This document shows positions 42,701 through 55,286 of a stretch of 64,000 nt of DNA, one piece after another. The notes beneath the pieces were generated by a model, which worked only from the letters and a program-made list of their open reading frames with translations, was not told the DNA's origin and made no database searches. The stretch spans positions 20,011,371-20,075,370 of the forward strand of contig OZ020487.1 of assembly GCA_963971405.1 (NCBI GenBank), given 5' to 3'. Made by a program: the position numbers and the translations under genes. Origin of the DNA: Psococerastis gibbosa (Eukaryota > Arthropoda > Insecta > Psocodea > Psocidae). How positions within the stretch are numbered: the stretch's first letter is position 1; each line of letters starts with the position of its first letter.

Positions 42701-45700
42701 CTATTTTTCTTATTCATGTCAAATGAATGTTTTTTAGCTACTATTACACCGAAGAACACGCAGGAGCAATTGCTTAATGTTAGGTACAATATAGTAAGCC
42801 GAAATAAGCAAAATTATGACACCCATATCATATTAAAACCTTTAAAAAAAATAAAATAAGTATATAGCTATTTTTCGTATTCTTGGCGAATGAATTTTTT
42901 TCAGCTACATTTACACGGATGAACATGCAGGAGCAATAGTTAAATGTTAAGTACAATACAATGAGCCAAAATAAGAAAAATTAAGACACCCGTGTTATAT
43001 CAAGACCTTAAAAAAAATAAAATAAGTATATAGCTATTTTTCTGATTCCTGTCGAATGAATTTTTTTTAGCTCCATTTACACCGATGAACACGCAGGAGC
43101 AATTTGTCAATATTAAGTACAATACAGTGAGCCTAAATAACCAAAATGAAGACACCTATATCTTTTTAAGACCTTTAAAAAAAGAAAATAACGAAATAGC
43201 TATTTTTCTTATTCTTGTCGAATGAATTTTTTGTAGCTAAATTTACACCGACGAACACGCAGGAGCAATTGCTCAATGTTAGGTGCAATACAGTGAGCCA
43301 ACATAAGCAAAATTAAGACACCTATATCTTTTTAAGACCTTTAAAAAAAAAATAACTAAATTGCTATTTTTCTTATTCTTGTCTTGTGAATTTTTAGTAG
43401 CTACATTTACACCGATGAACACGCAGGAGCATTTGCCCAATGTTAGGTACAATACAATGAGCCAAAATAAGTAAAATTAGGACACCTATATCTTTTAAAG
43501 ACCTTTAAAAAAATAAAATAAGTAAATAGCTATTTTTCTGATTCCTGTCGAATGAATTTTTTTTAGCTACATTTACAACGATGAACTCGCTGGAGCAATT
43601 GCTCGATCTTAAGCATAATACGGTGAGCCAAAATAAGCAAAATAAAGACTCCCATATCATATCAAGACCTTTAAAAAAAATAAAATAAGTAAATAGCTAT
43701 TTTTCTTATTCTTGTCGAATGAATTTTTTTTAGCTACATTTACACCTATGAACTCGCAGGAGCAATTGCTCGATCTTAAGTACAATACGGTGAGCCAAAA
43801 TAAGCAAAAAAAAGACTCCCATATCATATCAAGACCTTTAAAAAAAATAAAATATGTAAATAGCTATTTTTCTGATTCCTGTCGAATGAATTTTTTTTAG
43901 CTACATTTACAACGATGAACACGCAGGAGCAAGTGGCCAATGTTAAGTATAATACAATGAGCCTAAATAAGCCAAATTAAGACACCCATATCATTTCAAG
44001 ACCTTTAAAAAAAAAAATAAGTAAATAGCTATTTTTCTTATTCTTATCGAATGAATTTTTTTTAGCTACATTTACACCGATGAACATGCAGGAGCAATTG
44101 CTCAATGTTAGTGCAATACAGTGAGGCAAAATAAGCAAAATTAAGACACCCATATCATTTCAAGACCTTTAAAAAAAATAAAATAAGGAAATATCTATTT
44201 TTCTTATTCTTGTCGAATGAATTTTTTTTAGCTACATTTACACCTGTTAACTCGCAAGAGCAATTGCTCAATCTTAAGCACAATACGGTGAGCCAAAATA
44301 AGCAAAATAAAGACTCCCATATCATATCAAGACCTTTAAAAAAAATAAAATAAGTAAATAGCTATTTTTCTGATTCCTGTCGGATGAATTTTTTTTAGCT
44401 ACATTTACACCTTTGAACACGCAAAAGCAACTGTTCAATGTTACGAACAATACAATGAGCCAAAATAAGCAAAATTAAGACACCCATATCATTTCAAGAC
44501 CTTTAAAAAAAAAAAAATAAGTAAATAGCTATTTTTCTTATTCATGTCAAATGAATGTTTTTTAGCTACTATTACACCGAAGAACACGCAGGAGCAATTG
44601 CTTAATGTTAGGTACAATATAGTAAGCCGAAATAAGCAAAATTATGACACCCATATCATATTAAAACCTTTAAAAAAAATAAAATAAGTATATAGCTATT
44701 TTTCGTATTCTTGGCGAATGAATTTTTTTCAGCTACATTTACACGGATGAACATGCAGGAGCAATAGTTAAATGTTAAGTACAATACAATGAGCCAAAAT
44801 AAGAAAAATTAAGACACCCGTGTTATATCAAGACCTTAAAAAAAATAAAATAAGTATATAGCTATTTTTCTGATTCCTGTCGAATGAATTTTTTTTAGCT
44901 CCATTTACACCGATGAACACGCAGGAGCAATTTGTCAATATTAAGTACAATACAGTGAGCCTAAATAACCAAAATGAAGACACCTATATCTTTTTAAGAC
45001 CTTTAAAAAAAGAAAATAACGAAATAGCTATTTTTCTTATTCTTGTCGAATGAATTTTTTGTAGCTAAATTTACACCGACGAACACGCAGGAGCAATTGC
45101 TCAATGTTAGGTGCAATACAGTGAGCCAACATAAGCAAAATTAAGACACCTATATCTTTTTAAGACCTTTAAAAAAAAAATAACTAAATTGCTATTTTTC
45201 TTATTCTTGTCTTGTGAATTTTTAGTAGCTACATTTACACCGATGAACACGCAGGAGCATTTGCCCAATGTTAGGTACAATACAATGAGCCAAAATAAGT
45301 AAAATTAGGACACCTATATCTTTTAAAGACCTTTAAAAAAATAAAATAAGTAAATAGCTATTTTTCTGATTCCTGTCGAATGAATTTTTTTTAGCTACAT
45401 TTACAACGATGAACTCGCTGAAGCAATTGCTCGATCTTAAGCATAATACGGTGAGCCAAAATAAGCAAAATAAAGACTCCCATATCATATCAAGACCTTT
45501 AAAAAAAATAAAATAAGTAAATAGCTATTTTTCTTATTCTTGTCGAATGAATTTTTTTTAGCTACATTTACACCTATGAACTCGCAGGAGCAATTGCTCG
45601 ATCTTAAGTACAATACGGTGAGCCAAAATAAGCAAAAAAAAGACTCCCATATCATATCAAGACCTTTAAAAAAAATAAAATAAGTAAATAGCTATTTTTC

Positions 45701-47560
45701 TGATTCCTGTCGAATGAATTTTTTTTAGCTACATTTACAACGATGAACACGCAGGAGCAAGTGGCCAATGTTAAGTATAATACAATGAGCCTAAATAAGC
45801 AAAATTAAGACACCTATATCTTTTTAAGACCTTTAAAGAAAATAAAATAAGTAAATAGTTATTTTTCTTATTCTTGTCGAATGAATTATTTATAGCTACA
45901 TTTACACCGGCGAACACGCAGGAGCAAGTGGCCAATGTTAAGTACAATACAATGAGCCAAAATAAGCAAAATTAAGACACCTATATCTTTTTAAAACCTT
46001 TAAAAAAATAAAATAAGTAAATAGCTATTTTTCTTATTCTTGTCGAATGAATTATTTATAGCTACATTTACACCGGCGAACACGCAGGAGCAAGTGGCCA
46101 ATGTTAAGTACAATACAATGAGCCAAAATAAGCAAAATTAAGACACCTATATCTTTTTAAAACCTTTAAAAAAATAAAATAAGTAAATAGCTATTTTTCA
46201 TATTCTTGTCGAATGAATTTTTTTTAGCTACATTTACACGGATGAACACGCAGGAGCAAGTGGTCAATGTTAAGTACAATACAGTGAGCCTAAATAAGCA
46301 AAATTAAGACACTCATATCATATCAAGACCTTTAAAAAAAAAAAATAAGTATATAGCTATTTTTCGTATTCTTGTCGAATGAATTTTTTGTAGCTACATT
46401 TACACCGATGAACACGCTGGAGCAATTGCCTAATGTTAGATACAGTACAATGAGCCAAAATAAGCAAAATTAAGACACCTATATCTTTTTAAAACCTTTA
46501 AAAAAAATAAAATAAGTAATTAGCTATTTTTCGTATTCTTGCCGTTTGAATTTTTTCAAGCTACATTTACACCGATGAACACGCAGGAGCAATTTCTCAA
46601 TGTTAAGTACAATACAATGAGCCAAAATAAGCAAAATAAAGACACCTATATTTTTTTAAAACCTTTAAAAAAAATAAAATAAGTAAATAGCTATTTTTCT
46701 TATTCTTGTCGAATGAATTTTTTTTAGCTACATTTACACCGATGAACACGCAGGAACAATTGCTCAATGTTAAGTACAATACAATGAGCCAAAATAAGCC
46801 AAATTAAGACACCCGTGTCATATCAAGACCTTTAAAAAAATAAAATAAGTATATAGCTATTTTTCGTATTCTTGTCGAATGAATTTTTTGTAGCTACATT
46901 TACACCGATGTACAAGCAGGAGCAAGTGGTCAATGTTAAGTACAATACAATGAGCCTAAATAAGCAAAATTAAGACACCTATATCTTTTAAAGACCTTTA
47001 AAAAAAATAAAATAAGTAAATAGCTATTTTTCTTATTCTTGTCGAATGAATTTTTTTTAGCTACATTTACACCGATGAACACGCAGGAGCAATTGCTCAA
47101 TGTTAAGTACAATACAATGAGCCACAATAAGCAAAATTAAGACACCCTTATGATATCAAGACCTTTAAAAAAAATAAAATAAGTAAATAGCTATTTTTTT
47201 TATTCTTGTCGAATGAATTTTTTTTAGCATTATTTAAACCGATGAACACGCAGGAGCAATTGCTCAATGTCAAGTACAATACAATGAGCCAAAATAAGCA
47301 AAATTAAGACACCTATATCTTTTTAAAACCTTTAAAAAAATAAAATAAGTAAATAGCTATTTTTCTTATTCTTGTCGAATGAATTTTTTTTAGCCACATT
47401 TACACCGATGAACACGCAGGAGCAATTGCGCAATGTTAAATACAATACAATGAATCTATATAAGCCAAATTAAGACACCCGTGTCATATCAAGACCTTTA
47501 AAAAAAATTAAATAAGTATATAGCTATTTTTCGTATTCTTGTCGAATGAATTTTTTGTAG
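39725..47560. repeat. Long satellite repeat, copy 2 (9150 bp offset)
   Basis: It is the near-identical partner of 30575-38410. Reading the two side by side I noted only a handful of single-base differences, for example TTTTCCTTATT at about 32396 against TTTTTCTTATT, AATATACACCG at about 35917 against AATTTACACCG, AAATAAGTAAAT against AAATATGTAAAT at about 43852, and TAGCTGTTTTT at about 37707 against TAGCTATTTTT. It enters through a junction near 39725 where a CTAATTTTC monomer joins the AGCATTATTT monomer. Confidence 0.82.
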
Positions 47561-49630
47561 CTACATTTGCACCGATGAACACGCAGGAGCAAGTGGCCAA
47601 TGTTAAGTACAATACAATGAGCCAAAATAAGCAAAATTAAGACACCTATATCTTTTTAAAACCTTTAAAAAAATAAAATAAGTAAATAGCTATTTTTCAT
47701 ATTCTTGTCGAATGAATTTTTTTTAGCTACATTTACACGGATGAACACGCAGGAGCAAGTGGTCAATGTTAAGTACAATACAGTGAGCCTAAATAAGCAA
47801 AATTAAGACACTCATATCATATCAAGACCTTTAAAAAAAAAAAATAAGTATATAGCTATTTTTCGTATTCTTGTCGAATGAATTTTTTGTAGCTACATTT
47901 ACACCGATGAACACGCTGGAGCAATTGCCTAATGTTAGATACAGTACAATGAGCCAAAATAAGCAAAATTAAGACACCTATATCTTTTTAAAACCTTTAA
48001 AAAAAATAAAATAAGTAATTAGCTATTTTTCGTATTCTTGCCGTTTGAATTTTTTCAAGCTACATTTACACCGATGAACACGCAGGAGCAATTTCTCAAT
48101 GTTAAGTACAATACAATGAGCCAAAATAAGCAAAATAAAGACACCTATATTTTTTTAAAACCTTTAAAAAAAATAAAATAAGTAAATAGCTATTTTTCTT
48201 ATTCTTGTCGAATGAATTTTTTTTAGCTACATTTACACCGACGAACACGCAGGAACAATTGCTCAATGTTAAGTACAATACAATGAGCCAAAATAAGCCA
48301 AATTAAGACACCCGTGTCATATCAAGACCTTTAAAAAAATAAAATAAGTATATAGCTATTTTTCGTATTCTTGTCGAATGAATTTTTTGTAGCTACATTT
48401 ACACCGATGTACAAGCAGGAGCAAGTGGTCAATGTTAAGTACAATACAATGAGCCTAAATAAGCAAAATTAAGACACCTATATCTTTTAAAGACCTTTAA
48501 AAAAAATAAAATAAGTAAATAGCTATTTTTCTTATTCTTGTCGAATGAATTTTTTTTAGCTACATTTACACCGATGAACACGCAGGAGCAATTGCTCAAT
48601 GTTAAGTACAATACAATGAGCCACAATAAGCAAAATTAAGACACCCTTATGATATCAAGACCTTTAAAAAAAATAAAATAAGTAAATAGCTATTTTTTTT
48701 ATTCTTGTCGAATGAATTTTTTTTAGCATTATTTAAACCGATGAACACGCAGGAGCAATTGCTCAATGTCAAGTACAATACAATGAGCCAAAATAAGCAA
48801 AATTAAGACACCTATATCTTTTTAAAACCTTTAAAAAAATAAAAAAAGTAAATAGCTATTTTTCTTATTCTTGTCGAATGAATTTTTTTTAGCCACATTT
48901 ACACCGATGAACACGCAGGAGCAATTGCGCAATGTTAAATACAATACAATGAATCTATATAAGCCAAATTAAGACACCCGTGTCATATCAAGACCTTTAA
49001 AAAAAATTAAATAAGTATATAGCTATTTTTCGTATTCTTGTCGAATGAATTTTTTGTAGCTACATTTGCACCGATGAACACGCAGGAGCAAGTGGCCAAT
49101 GTTAAGTATAATACAATGAGCCTAAATAAGCAAAATTAAGACACCTATATCTTTTTAAGACCTTTAAAGAAAATAAAATAAGTAAATAGCTATTCTTCTT
49201 ATTCTTGTCGAATGAATTTTTTATAGCTACATTTACACCGGCGAACACGCAGGAGCAAGTGGCCAATGTTAAGTAAAATACAATGAGCCTAAATAAGCAA
49301 AATTAAGACACCTATATCTTATTAAGACCTTAAAAAAAAGAAAATAACTAAATAGCTATTTTTCTTATTCTTGTCGAATGAATTTTTAGTAGCTACATTT
49401 ACACGGATGAACACGCAGGAGCATTTGCTCAATGTTAGGTACATTACAATGAGCCAAAATTAGCAAAATTAGGACACCTATATCTTTTAAAGACCTTTAA
49501 AAAAATAAAATAAGTAAATAGCTATTTTTCTGATTCCTGTCGAATGAATTTTTTTAGCTACATTTACACCGATGAACACGTTGAAGCAACAGCTTAATGT
49601 TAAGTACCATGAATTGAGCCAAAATAAGCC
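43975..49630. repeat. 34-monomer HOR (5656 bp), copy D1
   Basis: Landmarks recur at an offset of 5656-5657 bp: CTGTTAACTCG at about 44239, 49896 and 55553; ACACGGATGAACACG at about 46235, 51891 and 57548; and the 63-codon minus-strand frames 46936/52592 and 48435/54091. D1 overlaps the right half of the 9150-bp-offset repeat, so that segment belongs to two successive layers of duplication. Confidence 0.82.
46085..49082. repeat. 9-monomer (1499 bp) tandem duplication in D1
   Basis: Two copies lie at about 46085-47583 and 47584-49082. Each runs from a GCAAGTGGCC monomer through ACACGGATG, CGCTGGAGC, the 19b monomer, GAACAATTGCTC, TGTACAAGC, GAGCAATTGCTC, GTCAAG and GCGCAATG monomers. The second copy has AATAAAAAAAGTAAAT near 48840 where the first has AATAAAATAAGTAAAT. 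Confidence 0.82.
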
Positions 49631-52333
49631 AAATTAAGACACCCATTTCATTTCAAGACCTTTAAAAAAAAAAATAAGTAAATAGCTATTTTTCTTATTC
49701 TTATCGAATGAATTTTTTTTAGCTACATTTACACCGATGAACATGCAGGAGCAATTGCTCAATGTTAGTTCAATACAGTGAGGCAAAATAAGCAAAATTA
49801 AGACACCCATATCATTTCAAGACCTTTAAAAAAAATAAAATAAGGAAATATCTATTTTTCTTATTCTTGTCGAATGAATTTTTTTTAGCTACATTTACAC
49901 CTGTTAACTCGCAAGAGCAATTGCTCAATCTTAAGCACAATACGGTGAGCCAAAATAAGCAAAATAAAGACTCCCATATCATATCAAGACCTTTAAAAAA
50001 AAAAAAATAAGTAAATAGCTATTTTTCTGATTCCTGTCGGATGAATTTTTTTTAGCTACATTTACACCTTTGAACACGCAAAAGCAACTGTTCAATGTTA
50101 AGAACAATACAATGAGCCAAAATAAGCAAAATTAAGACACCCATATCATTTCAAGACCTTTAAAAAAAAAAAAATAAGTAAATAGCTATTTTTCTTATTC
50201 ATGTCAAATGAATTTTTTTTAGCTACTATTACACCGAAGAACACGCAGGAGCAATTGCTTAATGTTAGGTACAATATAGTAAGCCGAAATAAGCAAAATT
50301 ATGACACCCATATCATATTAAAACCTTTAAAAAAAATAAAATAAGTATATAGCTATTTTTCGTATTCTTGGCGAATGAATTTTTTTCAGCTACATTTACA
50401 CGGATGAACATGCAGGAGCAATAGTTAAATGTTAAGTACAATACAATGAGCCAAAATAAGAAAAATTAAGACACCCGTGTTATATCAAGACCTTAAAAAA
50501 AATAAAATAAGTATATGGCTATTTTTCTGATTCCTGTCGAATGAATTTTTTTTAGCTCCATTTACACCGATGAACACGCAGGAGCAATTGGTCAATATTA
50601 AGTACAATACAGTGAGCCTAAATAACCAAAATTAAGACACCTATATCTTTTTAAGACCTTTAAAAAAAGAAAATAACGAAATAGCTATTTTTCTTATTCT
50701 TGTCGAATGAATTTTTTGTAGCTAAATTTACACCGACGAACACGCAGGAGCAATTGCTCAATGTTAGGTGCAATACAGTGAGCCAACATAAGCAAAATTA
50801 AGACACCTATATCTTTTTAAGACCTTTAAAAAAAAAATAACTAAATTGCTATTTTTCTTATTCTTGTCTTGTGAATTTTTAGTAGCTACATTTACACCGA
50901 TGAACACGCAGGAGCATTTGCCCAATGTTAGGTACAATACAATGAGCCAAAATAAGTAAAATTAGGACACCTATATCTTTTAAAGACCTTTAAAAAAATA
51001 AAATAAGTAAATAGCTATTTTTCTGATTCCTGTCGAATGAATTTTTTTTAGCTACATTTACAACGATGAACTCGCAGGAGCAATTGCTCGATCTTAAGCA
51101 TAATACGGTGAGCCAAAATAAGCAAAATAAAGACTCCCATATCATATCAAGACCTTTAAAAAAAATAAAATAAGTAAATAGCTATTTTTCTTATTCTTGT
51201 CGAATGAATTTTTTTTAGCTACATTTACACCTATGAACTCGCAGGAGCAATTGCTCGATCTTAAGTACAATACGGTGAGCCAAAATAAGCAAAAAAAGAC
51301 TCCCATATCATATCAAGACCTTTAAAAAAAATAAAATAAGTAAATAGCTATTTTTCTGATTCCTGTCGAATGAATTTTTTTTAGCTACATTTACAACGAT
51401 GAACACGCAGGAGCAAGTGGCCAATGTTAAGTATAATACAATGAGCCTAAATAAGCAAAATTAAGACACCTATATCTTTTTAAGACCTTTAAAGAAAATA
51501 AAATAAGTAAATAGTTATTTTTCTTATTCTTGTCGAATGAATTTTTTATAGCTACATTTACACCGGCGAACACGCAGGAGCAAGTGGCCAATGTTAAGTA
51601 CAATACAATGAGCCAAAATAAGCAAAATTAAGACACCTATATCTTTTTAAAACCTTTAAAAAAATAAAATAAGTAAATAGCTATTTTTCTTATTCTTGTC
51701 GAATGAATTTTTTTTAGCTACATTTACACCGATGAACACGCAGGAGCAAGTGGTCAATGTTAAGTACAATACAGTGAGCCTTAATAAGCAAAATTAAGAC
51801 ACCTATATCTTTTTAAGACCTTTAAAAAAAAAAAATAAGTAAATAGCTGTTTTTCATATTCTTGTCGAATGAATTTTTTTTAGCTACATTTACACGGATG
51901 AACACGCAGGAGCAAGTGGTCAATGTTAAGTACAATACAGTGAGCCTAAATAAGCAAAATTAAGACACTCATATCATATCAAGACCTTTAAAAAAAAAAA
52001 ATAAGTATATAGCTATTTTTCGTATTCTTGTCGAATGAATTTTTTGTAGCTACATTTACACCGATGAACACGCTGGAGCAATTGCCTAATGTTAGATGCA
52101 GTACAATGAGCCAAAATAAGCAAAATTAAGACACCTATATCTTTTTAAAACCTTTAAAAAAAATAAAATAAGTAATTAGCTATTTTTCGTATTCTTGCCG
52201 TTTGAATTTTTTCAAGCTACATTTACACCGATGAACACGCAGGAGCAATTTCTCAATGTTAAGTACAATACAATGAGCCAAAATAAGCAAAATAAAGACA
52301 CCTATATTTTTTTAAAACCTTTAAAAAAAATAA

Positions 52334-52360
52334 AATAAGTAAATAGCTATTTTTCTTATT
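52334..52360. other. Extended inverted repeat of the satellite (dyad 2, example)
   Basis: The core AAATAGCTATTT (52341-52352) is a perfect 12-bp palindrome. It is flanked by AATAAGT on the left and TTCTTATT on the right, whose outer six bases AATAAG and CTTATT pair again across a small asymmetric bulge. The whole could fold into a cruciform of two 6-bp stem segments per side. The core is present in most monomers. Common variants are TATATAGCTATTT, which keeps only the centre, and right arms TTTTTATT or CTGATTCC, which weaken the outer stem. Confidence 0.75.
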
Positions 52361-52742
52361 CTTGTCGAATGAATTTTTTTTAGCTACATTTACACCGATG
52401 AACACGCAGGAACAATTGCTCAATGTTAAGTACAATACAATGAGCCAAAATAAGCCAAATTAAGACACCCGTGTCATATCAAGACCTTTAAAAAAATAAA
52501 ATAAGTATATAGCTATTTTTCGTATTCTTGTCGAATGAATTTTTTGTAGCTACATTTACACCGATGTACAAGCAGGAGCAAGTGGTCAATGTTAAGTACA
52601 ATACAATGAGCCTAAATAAGCAAAATTAAGACACCTATATCTTTTAAAGACCTTTAAAAAAAATAAAATAAGTAAATAGCTATTTTTCTTATTCTTGTCG
52701 AATGAATTTTTTTTAGCTACATTTACACCGATGAACACGCAG

Positions 52743-52754
52743 GAGCAATTGCTC
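52743..52754. other. 12-bp perfect palindrome of the satellite (dyad 1, example)
   Basis: GAGCAATTGCTC equals its own reverse complement. The same word recurs in many monomers, for example at HOR positions 2, 6 and 9 of domain A. In other positions it is altered to GAGCAAGTGGTC, GAGCAAGTGGCC, GAACAATTGCTC or GAGCAATTGCGC. A perfect dyad that is kept in some monomer types and broken in others could be a protein binding site, but no such factor is shown here. Confidence 0.8.
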
Positions 52755-52909
52755 AATGTTAAGTACAATACAATGAGCCACAATAAGCAAAATTAAGACA
52801 CCCTTATGATATCAAGACCTTTAAAAAAAATAAAATAAGTAAATAGCTATTTTTTTTATTCTTGTCGAATGAATTTTTTTTAGCATTATTTAAACCGATG
52901 AACACGCAG
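52743..52909. repeat. Reference satellite monomer (167 bp)
   Basis: This is one monomer taken from the GAGCAATTGCTC palindrome to the base before the next GAGC. In order it holds the palindrome, a variable GTTAAGTACAATACAATGAG segment, the conserved AAGCAAAATTAAGACACC block, the type-specific CTTATGATATC segment, an A-rich tract after ACCTTT, the AAATAGCTATTT palindrome, a T-rich stretch, TCGAATGAA, a T tract, AGCATTATTTAAACC (most other types have AGCTACATTTACACC here), and GATGAACACGCAGG. The CpG sites TCGA, CCGA and ACGC recur in most monomers. Any monomer start is arbitrary; I chose this one because the palindrome is easy to find. Confidence 0.93.
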
Positions 52910-55286
52910 GAGCAATTGCTCAATGTCAAGTACAATACAATGAGCCAAAATAAGCAAAATTAAGACACCTATATCTTTTTAAAACCTTTAAAAAAATAAA
53001 ATAAGTAAATAGCTATTTTTCTTATTCTTGTCGAATGAATTTTTTTTAGCCACATTTACACCGATGAACACGCAGGAGCAATTGCGCAATGTTAAATACA
53101 ATACAATGAATCTATATAAGCCAAATTAAGACACCCGTGTCATATCAAGACCTTTAAAAAAAATTAAATAAGTATATAGCTATTTTTCGTATTCTTGTCG
53201 AATGAATTTTTTGTAGCTACATTTGCACCGATGAACACGCAGGAGCAAGTGGCCAATGTTAAGTACAATACAATGAGCCAAAATAAGCAAAATTAAGACA
53301 CCTATATCTTTTTAAAACCTTTAAAAAAATAAAATAAGTAAATAGCTATTTTTCATATTCTTGTCGAATGAATTTTTTTTAGCTACATTTACACGGATGA
53401 ACACGCAGGAGCAAGTGGTCAATGTTAAGAACAATACAGTGAGCCTAAATAAGCAAAATTAAGACACTCATATCATATCAAGACCTTTAAAAAAAAAAAA
53501 TAAGTATATAGCTATTTTTCGTATTCTTGTCGAATGAATTTTTTGTAGCTACATTTACACCGATGAACACGCTGGAGCAATTGCCTAATGTTAGATACAG
53601 TACAATGAGCCAAAATAAGCAAAATTAAGACACCTATATCTTTTTAAAACCTTTAAAAAAAATAAAATAAGTAATTAGCTATTTTTCGTATTCTTGCCGT
53701 TTGAATTTTTTCAAGCTACATTTACACCGATGAACACGCAGGAGCAATTTCTCAATGTTAAGTACAATACAATGAGCCAAAATAAGCAAAATAAAGACAC
53801 CTATATTTTTTTAAAACCTTTAAAAAAAATAAAATAAGTAAATAGCTATTTTTCTTATTCTTGTCGAATGAATTTTTTTTAGCTACATTTACACCGACGA
53901 ACACGCAGGAACAATTGCTCAATGTTAAGTACAATACAATGAGCCAAAATAAGCCAAATTAAGACACCCGTGTCATATCAAGACCTTTAAAAAAATAAAA
54001 TAAGTATATAGCTATTTTTCGTATTCTTGTCGAATGAATTTTTTGTAGCTACATTTACACCGATGTACAAGCAGGAGCAAGTGGTCAATGTTAAGTACAA
54101 TACAATGAGCCTAAATAAGCAAAATTAAGACACCTATATCTTTTAAAGACCTTTAAAAAAAATAAAATAAGTAAATAGCTATTTTTCTTATTCTTGTCGA
54201 ATGAATTTTTTTTAGCTACATTTACACCGATGAACACGCAGGAGCAATTGCTCAATGTTAAGTACAATACAATGAGCCACAATAAGCAAAATTAAGACAC
54301 CCTTATGATATCAAGACCTTTAAAAAAAATAAAATAAGTAAATAGCTATTTTTTTTATTCTTGTCGAATGAATTTTTTTTAGCATTATTTAAACCGATGA
54401 ACACGCAGGAGCAATTGCTCAATGTCAAGTACAATACAATGAGCCAAAATAAGCAAAATTAAGACACCTATATCTTTTTAAAACCTTTAAAAAAATAAAA
54501 AAAGTAAATAGCTATTTTTCTTATTCTTGTCGAATGAATTTTTTTTAGCCACATTTACACCGATGAACACGCAGGAGCAATTGCGCAATGTTAAATACAA
54601 TACAATGAATCTATATAAGCCAAATTAAGACACCCGTGTCATATCAAGACCTTTAAAAAAAATTAAATAAGTATATAGCTATTTTTCGTATTCTTGTCGA
54701 ATGAATTTTTTGTAGCTACATTTGCACCGATGAACACGCAGGAGCAAGTGGCCAATGTTAAGTATAATACAATGAGCCTAAATAAGCAAAATTAAGACAC
54801 CTATATCTTTTTAAGACCTTTAAAGAAAATAAAATAAGTAAATAGCTATTCTTCTTATTCTTGTCGAATGAATTTTTTATAGCTACATTTACACCGGCGA
54901 ACACGCAGGAGCAAGTGGCCAATGTTAAGTAAAATACAATGAGCCTAAATAAGCAAAATTAAGACACCTATATCTTATTAAGACCTTAAAAAAAAGAAAA
55001 TAACTAAATAGCTATTTTTCTTATTCTTGTCGAATGAATTTTTAGTAGCTACATTTACACGGATGAACACGCAGGAGCATTTGCTCAATGTTAGGTACAT
55101 TACAATGAGCCAAAATTAGCAAAATTAGGACACCTATATCTTTTAAAGACCTTTAAAAAAATAAAATAAGTAAATAGCTATTTTTCTGATTCCTGTCGAA
55201 TGAATTTTTTTAGCTACATTTACACCGATGAACACGTTGAAGCAACAGCTTAATGTTAAGTACAATGAATTGAGCCAAAATAAGCC

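Larger units (their letters stand above)
51741..54738. repeat. 9-monomer (1499 bp) tandem duplication in D2
   Basis: This is the D2 equivalent of the D1 pair, with copies at about 51741-53239 and 53240-54738. Even the second-copy variant AATAAAAAAAGTAAAT (near 54496) is kept, so the duplication existed before the 5656 bp unit was copied. D3 has only one round of this block. Confidence 0.82.
49631..55286. repeat. 34-monomer HOR (5656 bp), copy D2
   Basis: It matches D1 monomer by monomer, with a few base changes and one replaced monomer (see findings, 46025-46190 against 51680-51850). Shared with D3 but not D1 are AATTGGTCAATATT near 50586 (D1 has AATTTGTCAATATT near 44930) and CGCAGGAGC near 51072. 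Confidence 0.82.

Noticed and set aside
43712..43900. 62-codon plus-strand open frame
   Set aside because: It exists because of one base change near 43854 (AATATGTAAAT instead of AATAAGTAAAT) removing a stop in one satellite copy. The equivalent positions in sister copies are closed.
52334..52360. Rho-independent terminator reading of the AT-rich hairpins and T tracts
   Set aside because: The stems are A/T-rich, there is no gene upstream, and the context is eukaryotic satellite. The hairpin is better described as a satellite dyad.
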